Part shown: in pieces, positions 11,913 through 23,280 of the stretch
Layout: the number at the start of each line of letters is the position of its first letter
Position numbering within the stretch: position 1 is the first letter of the stretch
From: Aspidiotus rigidus
Taxonomy: Eukaryota > Arthropoda > Insecta > Hemiptera > Diaspididae
Direction of reading: 5' to 3'
DNA length: 64,000 nt
NCBI GenBank assembly: GCA_035079385.1
Contig: JAVHKY010000074.1
Location: 1,488,001-1,552,000 of the forward strand
Made by a program: the position numbers and the translations under genes
Notes under the pieces: model-generated
The model's database searches: none
Told to the model about the DNA's origin: nothing
What the model saw: the letters and a program-made list of their open reading frames with translations, nothing else

Positions 11913-14900
11913 ATTTTATACTACCACATTTGGGGTACATTAGAAATCTATTTCTTGCTCTTTGATGTCGCAGTGAAATACAATCTACAAGCAAACGCGA
12001 TTTGCTAGTTCATTGACCGCAAAAAAAGAGTATAGTTTTGTGATTTTTTTTTTTTTAATACATTTCAGCGTGGTGAAGAACCCTCAAGTTGCACATTTTA
12101 AACATGAATATTATTTTTATTGATATAAGAAAATTCCAATTAAATAAACGTAAGGTTAGACTCCTTCCGAAAGTTTTAAGATCAGAGCATCACGTCCGAA
12201 TACACCGCGAATCTTTTCTTCAGTTTTCTATTCATTAAATGGTTCATGCTGCATCGCAGTCATGTGACCTAGATTTTTAAACTCTCATAAAATATTAAAA
12301 GAAACACGCTCATTCTCGTACACGAAAAGCGTATTTTATTTGATAATTAGCTCATAAAAGTAAACGTCTTACAATCTACTCAATGACTATCCGAAGTCAC
12401 CCAGCAGAAATTCTTTCTAACCAAATATCTATCCTTCTGCCCATCAACAACATCAGTATATCCTAGGAAATGAGCGCTAAATTTTCTCACAAGTACAAAA
12501 AAAAAAAAAAACACTCACGACTTAATATAGAATATTGCTACAATTAAGAACTTTGGGGGCACATTTTCCCGATACATCAAACACACACCACTTTTTTCCC
12601 TATTTTTCGCATTCCCATATTCTGAACGTGTGTTTCATCAGCTGCTTTAAAACACCGCTACAAAGGAAAAGAAAAAAAAATATTAATTCTACACGAGACT
12701 TCACATCATACGGTATAATCGAATGTACACAGTGGCCGATTACATAGCTTCTCGATCCGGAAGTAATTAGTTGGGGGAAAAAAGAGTACGAAATAAATGG
12801 TAAATAACATAAAAACGGAGGAGAATTAGACTGCAATTATTAGTGTATCAACATTATGGTTCGCAGACAAGAAATAAAACTACATTATACATATTTATAC
12901 TCGTAGGTATAGTCACTTCTCACGCTTACATGATTTTATAAATTCGCCTTTACTTTTTAATAGGCTGTTAGATACTAACTAAAGCGAGGTAATCCTTTCA
13001 GCAAAACGACGGCGTTATTAAGACCATAATGTGTATCATTATCATGAATAAACATTCACTATAATATGGACTCTATAGTCTACAACATAGTTTGCGAAAA
13101 CCACCTAATATAGGTGAAGAGCAGATGACCGCACGCCCTACCGGAAACGACAAATTTTATCGTCGCACACAAGTCGACCATTTTCAGAGCTTCAAAAATA
13201 GCATAAGCAACTCTTTGAATAGTGTCAAGATTGACCAGAAAATAGAAAATTGCAATAACGAGGTAATTTCCTGCTTGCTCGGCGAAATCACTGAATGAAT
13301 AATTTCCAATCACGCTTCGCCTTAGGGAAGAAAGTTTTCCAGACGTTCTTAATCCAGAGAGAAGAAAAAGATTTAATCGGCATAGATGATGAGTCTCAAC
13401 GTTCAGAAAAATTAAAACGATGAGTTTTATCAGGATCTTGAAGCACTTCTTTTTCGTCGAAAACACCTCGAGGTATTCAAAATCAAGTAGGAATGTCCGT
13501 GCAATAAAGGATGACCACTAATATCCGTTCAACATTAGTAAAATTTTCTCATGAACGAGCAGAGGGAGAAGTACGTTTACTGATTTTAGCTTGAGAACTA
13601 CCGCTAATCACCGAAAGAAAATGTGTTTCATGGATTTAAGTCTCAATCATCGCCATTTCAGACATCTGTCCCACGCATAAGAGAATTTCGACGATCTAAG
13701 TTGCGTGCATTAATTCGTGAGGGGGTGTCTTGTTATGAGCGATATTGATTGGAACTGCTTTTAGATGTCTGCTTTAAATAGCAGTGTACTCTTGAGTAGG
13801 TTAAAGTGAATCTTCCAGACAGTTGTTCTAAAAATTAAGACAAAAATGGTAGAACGTTTTCAACTCCAATAGTGCGAGCGGGTGGCCACTCCCCCGCTCT
13901 TAAAGAATGTTTTCGAAAAAATTCGCCGATCGAGATTAATTTGCGGTAACGAGATCGCGCGCAATTCTAATGCAATAGCAGTCGACAGATTACTTCGAAC
14001 TTCACAATCGGTCATTCACAGGAAACTCCTTTAGAGGAAATGACAAGAAGAAGTCGTTTTGTAGTACATACGATACAATGCCAACACGATGATAAAGAAA
14101 GAAAAAAAAACTTGGTCGTTTTTTGTTTCTTCGCACCCTAATTTACGTTTTTGCGCGAATTCGCAGTATTCGAATTATCAGGCTACATTATAAAGTTAAA
14201 ATAACAGGAAATTATGTAAATCCAATTCATTAGAGTAGACTTTCTTCCAACCTACGAGTAACTTACATTGATATCAACGCTATTCTCACGGATTAGAATA
14301 AGTCTCCGGCATGATAAGCGATGAAATGTTGAAAAGCGAACGCACCGTTGATATCGCAAGCTAAATTATGACCTTAACTTGATAACAAGGTTCCAGTATG
14401 GATGCATAAATATTGCTCTGAAATATGCGCAAAGTGAAGAAGCCTTGCGATGATAGCGAAGTTGAATTTGATTGCCGGTGAAGAAGCTAGGGTTGGGCCA
14501 AGTTAAACATACGGTAACAATGAGACACGGGCTTCGCGATAATTTAGCAAGAACAACGGGGTTTTTAATTTATGACCATTACAGAGTCAATTTACGTATG
14601 TGAACAGCCTTCCTTCAAAATTACAGCGCTTAGGTAAGAAATCGAATGAAGGCGGATTTTCGTTCTGTAAATTCGTCGCGTTTAAAAAATATAAAAGACT
14701 GCAAGTTGTGAACCATTTGACAAACCAGAGGTCAACTAAGAAAGGGAAAAACGGAGAAATGTTGCAGAGTCAGCGATTCATGACCTCATCAGAAGGACTT
14801 GAAATTTACTTCTTCTAAATTCTTCAAACTCTCTGTACATATTGTAAGAACGAACTCCTTCTTGCGCTACTTCAGACTACCCTAAAGGTGACCAGGGGGT

Positions 14901-14915
14901 CAAATACTCACTTGG
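11913..14915. other. Non-genic DNA
   Basis: Apart from the candidate frame at 13080-13540, nothing is recognised. A T run at about 12047-12056 and an A run near 12497-12511 are low complexity. 14600-14818 is open but has no domain. Confidence 0.5.
13080..13540 (-). CDS. Possible exon or exon remnant, hydrophobic protein, unassigned
   Basis: The minus strand is open for about 150 codons, from a stop near 13540 down to the TAG at 13080. There is no convincing ATG at the 5' side: the frame runs upstream through 'DFEYLEVFS'. It contains hydrophobic segments 'ILIKLIVLIFL' and 'YLVIAIFYFLVNL' typical of membrane-spanning helices, and 'ATTAG' upstream could be a splice acceptor. The pattern loosely recalls insect multi-pass chemoreceptors, but no diagnostic motif is present and the family call is only a guess. 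It is open for longer than most non-transposon frames here. It could be a real exon, a pseudogene exon or chance. Confidence 0.2.
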
Positions 14916-15640
14916 TTGCACGACAATAAAGACGCTAAATTTATAAGTACCGACGCTATGATGCTCGATTGCCTCTAAACTCGCGACTTGTAATTATATC
15001 TACGAGTTTAGTGCAACGCTACCCACACAAAATGGTCGTCAGAATCTCACATCTCCCCTCCTGGGAAAGCCCATCATCATCAGAGTACAATGCCAGGCTG
15101 ATCGTTTACTCTTGAGTTTGGAGGTTCGACGACTTCACTCTCTAACATCCAATTCTTATTGATCTGTAAGATTCAGATCTTGATGATCAAACCGCCGGAA
15201 TTGTCACTCTCTGTTACACGGCGACAAAGAGGCTAAGTCGCCGTTTGACTGTTTACAAAAGTCGCAACTGGCGATTCTATCTCTGAGTTCAGTACAGCGC
15301 TATCAAAACAGAATAATCGTGAGTGTTTTCAGATCTCCTTTCTCGGAAAGCCCACCACCAGAGAAGAATGTCAAGCTGATCGTTCACCCTTGGGTTCATA
15401 GATTTGATGACTCGACTCTCTAACATCCGACTTTTGGTGACGTGATGACTCTTTAATTTGTAAGACTCAGAGGCTCTTTGTACGGACTTATCCCTACACC
15501 GCTATTCAATAACTCAGAAGTGACGAAAAATCATTTGTTTACACAGCGACTATAACGCTAAATCGATAAATATCGACGGCGACGCTGCTTTTGAAATTTG
15601 TAACTCATCTGTGAGTTTGGTGTGATGCAGCCTACATGAA
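14916..15640. repeat. Diverged tandem repeat, about 290-320 bp, 2.5 copies
   Basis: Blocks containing 'aagcccaycay' followed by 'ctgatcgttyac' and 'ctctaacatcc' occur near 15067 and 15349 (spacing about 285 bp). A second marker, 'cgac.a.ararRcta' with a downstream 'gagttyrgt.yrrcgctrcc', occurs near 14921, 15223 and 15545. The copies are old and diverged. The block abuts the TGACGTCA satellite that begins at about 15.65 kb. Confidence 0.65.
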
Positions 15641-15644
15641 AGAG

Positions 15645-17995
15645 TTTTACTGACTGGGGCCGCTCTTCAAAAAGCTGTCATAGTTACCATGATATTATTA
15701 ACAATCCGAAAGTAATTATCACGCTTTTATTGACTAGGACTACTTTTAAAAAGATGTCCCAAAAAACTGTCACGATCTTGTTACTTTGAAGTCATAAATT
15801 TGAAAGTCATTCCATCAATGACATCACTATTCTTGGACAAACCATCATGGTTTTATCAACTAGGACTGGTCTTGGAAAAACTGTTACAATTTTCTTACTA
15901 TAAAAGTCATCGATTTGAAAGTCATTTCATTATGACGTTACAACTCTTGAAAAAACTGTCATAGCTTTATTGACTGGGACTACCCTCAAAATAAGAAGTC
16001 ACTATGACGTGATCAATTCAAAAGTTACCTCACTCACATTGTCGTCAATTGGATAGGACTACTCTTGGAAAAACTCACAATTTTATTGCTTGGGACTACC
16101 CTTGAAAAGACTCACAAAAAACTGTCACAGTTTTCTTAACTGGGACTATTCTTAAAAAACTGACACATTTTTGTTCCTATGACGTCATCAATTTGGAAGT
16201 CACTTCAATAATGACGTCACTACTCTCAGAAAAACCTTTACAGTTTCTTGACTGAGATTACTCTTGGAAAATCTGTCACAATTTTCTCAAACGTCATCAA
16301 TTGAAAACTTACTTCAATAATGACGTCCCTATTCTTGGAAGAACCGTTAATGGTTTAATTAACTGGGACTGCTCTTGGAAAACTACCACGATTCTCTTAT
16401 TATAACGTCATCATTGAAAGTCACTTTATTATGACGTCACTACTCTTGAAAAAACTGTCACAGCTTTATTGACTGGGACTTTTCTTAAGAAAACTCAGAA
16501 TTTTGGCACTATGACTTCATAAATAACATCATCAATTTGAAAGTCAATTTATTATTATGTCACTACTTTTGAAAAAACTGTCACAGCTTTATTGACTGGG
16601 ACTTTTCTCAAAAACCTCAGAATTCTGTCACTATGACTTCATAAATATCGTCATCCATTTCAAAATCACTTTATTATGATGTCACTACTCTTGAAAAAAC
16701 TGTCACAGCTTTATTGACTGGGACTTTTCTCAAAAAAACTCAGAATTTTGTCACTATGACTTCATAAATATCGTCATCCATTTCAAAATCACTTTACACA
16801 TGACGCCACTACTTTTGAAAAAACTGTCACAGCTTTATTGACTGGGACTTTTCTCAAAAAAACTCAGAATTTTGTCACTATGACTTCATAAATATCGTCA
16901 TCCATTTCAAAATCACTTTATTATGATGTCACTACTCTTGAAAAAACTGTCACAGCTTTATTGACTGGGACTTTTCTCAAAAAAACTCAGAATTTTGTCA
17001 CTATGACTTCATAAATATCGTCATCCATTTCAAAATCACTTTATTATGACGCCACTACTTTTGAAAAAACTGTCACAGCTTTATTGACTGGGACTTTTCT
17101 CAAAAAAACTCAGAATTTTGTCACTATGACTTCATAAATATCGTCATCCATTTCAAAATCACTTTATTATGATGTCACTACTCTTGAAAAAACTGTCACA
17201 GCTTTATTGACTGGGACTTTTCTCAAAAAAACTCAGAATTTTGTCACTATGACTTCATAAATATCGTCATCCATTTCAAAATCACTTTATTATGACGCCA
17301 CTACTCTTGAAAAAACTGTCACAGCTTTATTGACTGGGACTTTTCTCAAAAAAACTCAGAATTTTGTCACTATGACTTCATAAATATCGTCATCCATTTC
17401 AAAATCACTTTATTATGATGTCACTACTCTTGAAAAAACTGTCACAGCTTTATTGACTGGGACTTTTCTCAAAAAAACTCAGAATTTTGTCACTATGACT
17501 TCATAAATATCGTCATCCATTTCAAAATCACTTTATTATGACGCCACTACTCTTGAAAAAACTGTCACAGCTTTATTGACTGGGACTTTTCTCAAAAAAA
17601 CTCAGAATTTTGTCACTATGACTTCATAAATATCGTCATCCATTTCAAAATCACTTTATTATGATGTCACTACTCTTGAAAAAACTGTCACAGCTTTATT
17701 GACTGGGACTTTTCTCAAAAAAACTCAGAATTTTGTCACTATGACTTCATAAATATCGTCATCCATTTCAAAATCACTTTATTATGACGCCACTACTTTT
17801 GAAAAAACTGTCACAGCTTTATTGACTGGGACTTTTCTCAAAAAAACTCAAGATTTTGTCATTATGACTTCATAAATAACGTCATCAATTTGAAAGTCAC
17901 TTTATTATGACGTCACTACTCTTGAAAAAACTGTCACGATCTTATCACTATGACGTCATCAATTTGAAAGTCATTTCATTAATTACGTCATCGAT
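15645..17995 (+). repeat. TGACGTCA-family satellite, array B, 123-bp unit
   Basis: Units read 'aaaaaactgtcacagcttta', 'ttgactgggactttt', 'cactatgac', 'atttgaaagtcac'. From 16454 the marker 'aactgtca' recurs at 16454, 16577, 16699, 16823, 16946, 17069, 17192, 17315, 17438, 17561, 17684, 17807 and 17930, that is every 122-124 bp and nearly always exactly 123. The left part (15.65-16.4 kb) is diverged, has variable spacing and often contains TGACGTCA. The right core is nearly identical from unit to unit, a sign of recent amplification. It ends at about 17.99 kb against a PLE fragment. Confidence 0.95.
16690..17830 (+). repeat. Homogenised 246-bp dimer (higher-order repeat) within array B
   Basis: In the core, alternate 123-bp units differ at one site: one type has 'ttatgaTGTCactac', the other 'ttatgaCGCCactac'. 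The order is strictly alternating from about 16690 to 17800, so the amplified unit is a 246-bp dimer. Both variants are one-base changes from TGACGTCA, so the palindrome is absent from the core although it is common in the diverged flank and in arrays C and D. Confidence 0.9.
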
Positions 17996-17999
17996 TGGA

Positions 18000-18410
18000 T
18001 TGGTCCAAGTGTAGAGGGGGAGGAAGGTGGTGATGTCGAAGTGGTCTTCTCAACATATAATTTTCTCAATCTCGATAGCCGCGAGAGATTTAAGAATGCC
18101 ATTTTCCTGAACAAAATCGGCAAACTCCGTACGAATAAGGACTGATACACGAATAAAAGAATTGAAAGCCACAAGTTTGTGGGTCATAGAGCAGAAATAC
18201 GACGACCCGTTGATGGGAGTATCGACAGCAGTCTCCTTCCTGAAGATACTGAACTTATTGGTATCTTTGGGCGATAGAAACAGTGAGGTTCAACATTGTC
18301 AGAACCTCGCCATAAGCATGCACAAGACGTCGTCGACGTACCTGCACCTTGATATGACTGAGCCGATGGGGCGTGGAATAGATCTCTCCTCAGTAGAACT
18401 GGTGAAGTGA
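18000..18410 (-). pseudogene. PLE reverse transcriptase fragment
   Basis: Read on the minus strand, codons at 18329-18340 give YVDD within 'RCRYVDDVLCMLMARF', the RT catalytic box. After stops and a shift a second stretch reads 'RKETAVDTPINGSSYFCS', 'MTHKLVAFNSFI' and 'VQENGILKSLAAIEIEK', matching the PLE region after the catalytic box, and stops at 18050-18052. The second stretch aligns residue by residue with the relic at 57.96-58.16 kb (RKATTADT..., HKLLAFKA), which supports the call. It is 5' and 3' truncated, lies immediately beside satellite B and is non-functional. Confidence 0.75.
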
Positions 18411-18480
18411 ACAAAATTGGTTTACCACAATTGCCCTGCCATTTGTATTGGCGAGACAGAGCGTTGACCTCACCTTAGGT
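18405..18480 (+). pseudogene. Possible PLE GIY-YIG endonuclease scrap
   Basis: The + strand reads 'KLVYHNCPAICIGETER' and then a stop, close to the PLE endonuclease start (VYK..C..CP..YIGET.R). The catalytic Tyr position is Cys here. It is oriented opposite to the RT fragment that it touches, so it would be a second, head-to-head piece or a rearrangement. It is short, so coincidence is possible. Confidence 0.4.
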
Positions 18481-21400
18481 CAGTCACCTAATCTCCACAC
18501 TCATATAATAAACAGTTGAAGCTTGCGTATAAATTCACTTCAATTCGAAGCTTTCTTCCCTGAAAAGTTTTTATATAGGTACGTACATCTGTGAAGACAA
18601 CATTTCAAAGAACTTTTTGAAGTATTTCTACAATCAGACGAGATTCATCAATTATACCAATAACTCGTACAAAAATCTCAGACAGACCGTGAATGAAATT
18701 AAGTGTACAGTTTTATCGGCGTGTATACTCGTATAATAAGAATACTCTCACAATCGCGAATTGTATTCGACGGTCTTCGCGAACCTTTTTCTTTCTCATC
18801 GTCGCAGATCAATTCGATCTGCCGTTTATCGCCTCGACCGGTTCTATAATGCTGAAAGGTCACAAACGTTTAAATTTCCGAAATGACAGATTTTGAAAAA
18901 TTCTTTCGCGTTATACGCGTCTACGCGTATTTCACGTCTGCACGAAACTCGCTTGTATGCGAAAATAAGCAAAACCGCCCGAAGATTAGAATCAAGATTT
19001 TCCTGTGTGTCTTCTCCAATTTCAAAGTGTTTTTAAAGCAAAATTAACATCGGATCGGCCGGAATGTTTCATGTTATATGTGTACGTCTAATTATACGAA
19101 TCGAGCGAGTTTGTTCCAATTTACTTTTAAGAGGCCGTACAAACTGGACTTCTTTCGTATAGTTGGAAAATTCAAACTTTCTTGGGCTTGTACCCTTCTT
19201 TTTGAAAGAAGATTTAAAGGGGAGTACGTTTCAAGACAGGGCAAAACATTGAAATTTCTCTGAGGACGAGCAGAAAAAATTTGCCACCATCGAACAGATT
19301 CCTTCAATAGTTTCTAGCCTGAAGCTGTTCAAATGAAAAGAGACAGATAGGTACAAATGTAGGTTCAAGTTGTCCAGGAGGAGTGGGCTCTCAAGTGTTA
19401 AGCAACTACTAAAAATGTTTGGAAAATCACGGTCGTTTCTATACGAGTATTTTTGCGCTGAATTCCGAACGATTTTCCGTTCTTCGATAGAAGTTCGTAG
19501 TTTCTTGTTATGATCTCGTTTAGTTGCCGTGTATAGTCGCTCTCGATGTTAGAAACAACCTATCTCATTTCATTGGAAAATTTCTAATTTTTGTGTTGTG
19601 TAAGTAAGGTAAGAGGCGTGGTGACTTCGTCGGAGAACTTGAAAGAATCACAAATTCCAAGTCTGGAGAGCCGTAACTGTAGGCATCTGAGGACGTATCT
19701 GGCAAAAGGGCGTCCGCACAATGTATTTCTTATGGGACGGACGCCCTGTTGCCAGAACCCTCCTCATTTGATACTCCAATCGAGGATATGAAGGTGTAAC
19801 ATAGAAAAATTTGGGGGAAGGGAGTGTGCTGAACAGGACGACGGCCTGGTTCCTCAGTTACAGACCCTTTCAAGCCCTACAAGAAAACGGGGACTTCAAT
19901 CCATGGCCACTTCAATTTATGGCTACAGCTCAGAAATCTGCAACATGAGCAATACAGATAGGCTCGAGATATCTTCAAGTGATTATAAAAAATCTCAAAT
20001 TTTGGAGACTTCTCTTATGCTGCAGCTCAAGGATACCCTTCGATTTTGTCTGTCTGCCCTATCTCGAAACTGGAACGTATTGCGAAAGTACCTCTAGACT
20101 ATATCCTTGTAGTTTTAAACATTCTATCCGCGATCTCCATTCAGTAAAAGCGAAATTATATGAAACATTTTTCGGATGTCTGAATCGTATATTATTCGTA
20201 TAGTTCCTCGCCTTCAAATTATTAAATTTAGAATCACGAATTTTGTGACAATCGAGTAGCCCGTAGTCAGTCGCTACATAGAATTTGAAGCCAACTTTTT
20301 CTATACAGAGTCGATTCGCTTTCACCGCGACCTTGTAAGTTTTGTGTAATGCACATAACAGGTAAGGTTAGACATTACGCGATTTCTCTGCATAGAAAGG
20401 CACAGAATTGAACTCCGGTAATCATTTAAATGCAATCAAGCACACGTTATCAAGTCCGCTTCGCGATCACCGTGTGAATGTATACATCTCGTTGCAAATT
20501 ATTACGATATATCACGATTTATGAGTTAGGCAGGCATCTTCTGAAATGTGACGTATAGTCCGTAGAGCGCCGGTTTTCCCCCGTGCGTATACAGGTATAC
20601 GTCAGAGTGCACGCGGTGAGTCTCTGGGAAGCGAGAGAAAGTAATCATTTAATGTTAATACGGTTTTAAACGAGTCGTTCGAATCGCAGATGCGGTTTAG
20701 TGCTTGTGACATCACAAGCATCAGAAATACGCACACCATCTCGCCAATTGTAAAATAGATCATGCTCCTTTTTTTCTTTTATTTTAAAGATGACATTATC
20801 GTGAACTGTTCTTTCTTACGTAATTGAAGCCCTACAGGCGTGATTCCGGACAGATAGTATTACGGTTTCGTTTTGTATGAATATATGTTACAATGCAATT
20901 GCCGTGTACCTGTATTCAGAATATATGCATCAAGTTGTGTAGTGGGTTTTTCCTCTTTTTCTTACACACTATGATACCGGAGTATATTGATTATAAAACT
21001 ATCATTCCGACAATATGTGAGAACTCTGTAGCCACGTTCAGAATTTCGTACGACCATACTCACCTCATCCTCTGAGTATTTCGCACATTTGAGTTTTTGT
21101 TCATGGTTGACTGAACGTTCAAAAAAGCAGTTAGAGTATGGATAATAGAATTCTCTCTCTCTCTGGCTCAAATAAGAAACTTTTCTAGCTACAAAAACTG
21201 GATGTTGTTAGGGCAAGTCTATAATTGAGAGGTGGGTGGCAGGGAGATCATTAGGCTGCTCTGCACTTCCTTCGTTATTTCAGAAGACTGTAATCTAAAT
21301 TTCTTGATCAAATAATGATCAAGGTGATCAACCCTGCAACCCTCACTACTGTAGTTCCGGTCTTTTCTCGTCTTACGAGTGGACTCTGGTTCTGTTCCGA

Positions 21401-23280
21401 CCATATTTCAGGATTTTAAGCTCCAGAGGATCGTAAGTATTCCTCAAGCTCTTTCGCTTTGTGAATCGAGAATGCTTCACTAGAACCTTTTTTCCTAGAA
21501 ATGGTCATGTAATCAAAATGCTACAGCAGTCTCAATCGCTCGAATACGAATCATTTGAATGACAACACTCGTATAAACGATGGTAGGTAGGTACTCATAT
21601 AAGCTCCTTTGAAAAACTGAATTTATAACTGGAACATGCGAGGTGAAAGGAGACGACGCGAAGAATATACAAGGGAACGGACGACGACGTTATGATTGAT
21701 GAAAATTTTGAAATTTTAAATTATCGTGACTGATGTATGTTGTTTTGAGTGGGTTGCGATCGTAGTTCACAAAGATCTATAAATAAACTCGTTGCATAAT
21801 CATACGCTATTGTAGGGGATCCATACGATGGTTCGTAATCACTCTCTTGTAAGATGAAAAAGCTTATTATGTTGGAAGATTCGTGACGCCGTATGAAAAT
21901 TTGCGCGATGATTCAGTAACATACAACGCGCCATCGTTCGTGAGTCAATTTCTCAAGTATAAGCAACCCTCCTTTGGAACGTGCATCGTTTACAGCGGTT
22001 GAATTAGTTTCTTTTTTCAGATATATTTTGAATAATAATGTGTAAGAGGTTACAATAAGTCGTGGGAAATTTGGCAATCCGGCAGGAGTTGAAAATTTGT
22101 AACGCAGATGCATATCCACGAGGAGGAGGGGGAAGGAAGTTTCCGAGGAAGACCACTCTTTATAATTGACAGAAGTGCGGAGTGTGGTCTTCGTCAGGAA
22201 TTTACCTGGGGATTTCTTACAGTATGCATTTTTTTATCTCTCATTTCGCTACTACAAACTTTGTTTTAGCAATAAACGCTCTATATTCCCTCTAATTCTC
22301 CCACGAATGTCAGCGTCTGCACTGGTGAAAAGGGAAGGGGCGGGTCTGAACTTGTTACGAGAATAAAATCGTCTAGTTTATGACGCATTCGCTGATTATA
22401 GAGTTCAAAATCTGTCCACATCAGGCAAACGGAAAAAATTGATCCTTTTGAAAGTATTAGATTCATAATTAGAGAGTACCAGTCAACATGATGAGAAAAG
22501 ATTACACTTAGCGAGTGGTCTTCTATAGCAATTCACTCCCCCTTAATCTGCTCTTGCTCCACCGATTTCTTGGCTCAAAAAGCAAACTGTTCTATGACAG
22601 TGGGAAAGTCAGAAACGACCACTAACTCACGATCCGTCATAACTGGTTACACGTAGATTCAGAACTTTATTAACCTTGGTCTAGCTCAAAGGCAAAGGAA
22701 GTCTTGAAGTCCAACTCCATTGATCACATCTAGCAAAAGAAAAGACTCATCTCCTACATACTTCTAACCCGAACTAGCAGATACCTTTCATCTATCTTTT
22801 TGACAGCTGATTACGTCAACTTCAAAGGTCGAAGATTGATAGTGATATTCGAAATTCACCCACTCCACTCAGAAGGACGGCAGCTCCGTAGGGTCTTCCT
22901 TGAGCAGAAACGGAGGCCTCGCCTAAGCCCAGGCGAATAACCCTTGGGAGCTGTCGGATAGCTGGCAGGATCTGACTGTATATTAGGAGGGTACGGGTAC
23001 GGACTGTTTTATACTCATGAAGCTGTTTGGAGTTGGAGGCTTCGCTTCAGGCTGTCATGTTGATCGTGACTTAGTCAACTATACGCAGCCATGCATGAGC
23101 CTTACTTTGATCCAGTCGATCAATGACACCTAGTTGCCGACGAGATCTCGTTTGGTCAAGTCCTCCGACAAGCACCATTTCTCTGACTCGAGTTTTACTA
23201 CTGACAGGTTTTGTTGCAATAAACTCGCGGATAGAATTACCAGTTACAAATTTCGTTAGCAACATAGGGACAAAATCGTG
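18481..23280. other. Non-genic DNA
   Basis: No gene recognised over about 4.8 kb. It contains one strong hairpin at 19698-19756 (listed separately). Open frames (for example 20059-20325 on -, 18693-18896 on +) have no identifiable domain. 22860-23060 is richer in GC than its surroundings but carries no tRNA or other RNA signature that I can support. Confidence 0.5.
19698..19756 (+). other. Strong hairpin, 8 + 9 bp stem
   Basis: TCTGGCAA (19698-19705) pairs perfectly with TTGCCAGA (19749-19756), and GGGCGTCCG (19708-19716) with CGGACGCCC (19738-19746). They are separated only by a 2 x 2 internal loop, with a 21-base terminal loop. A GC-rich 17-pair stem is exceptional for this AT-rich surrounding. 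It could be the middle of a foldback element or a small structured RNA. It is too short on the distal side for a confident microRNA precursor call. Confidence 0.6.

Noticed and set aside
15645..17995. CRISPR-like regular repeats
   Set aside because: The 123-bp units are contiguous without unique spacers, and the window is eukaryotic; this is satellite DNA.
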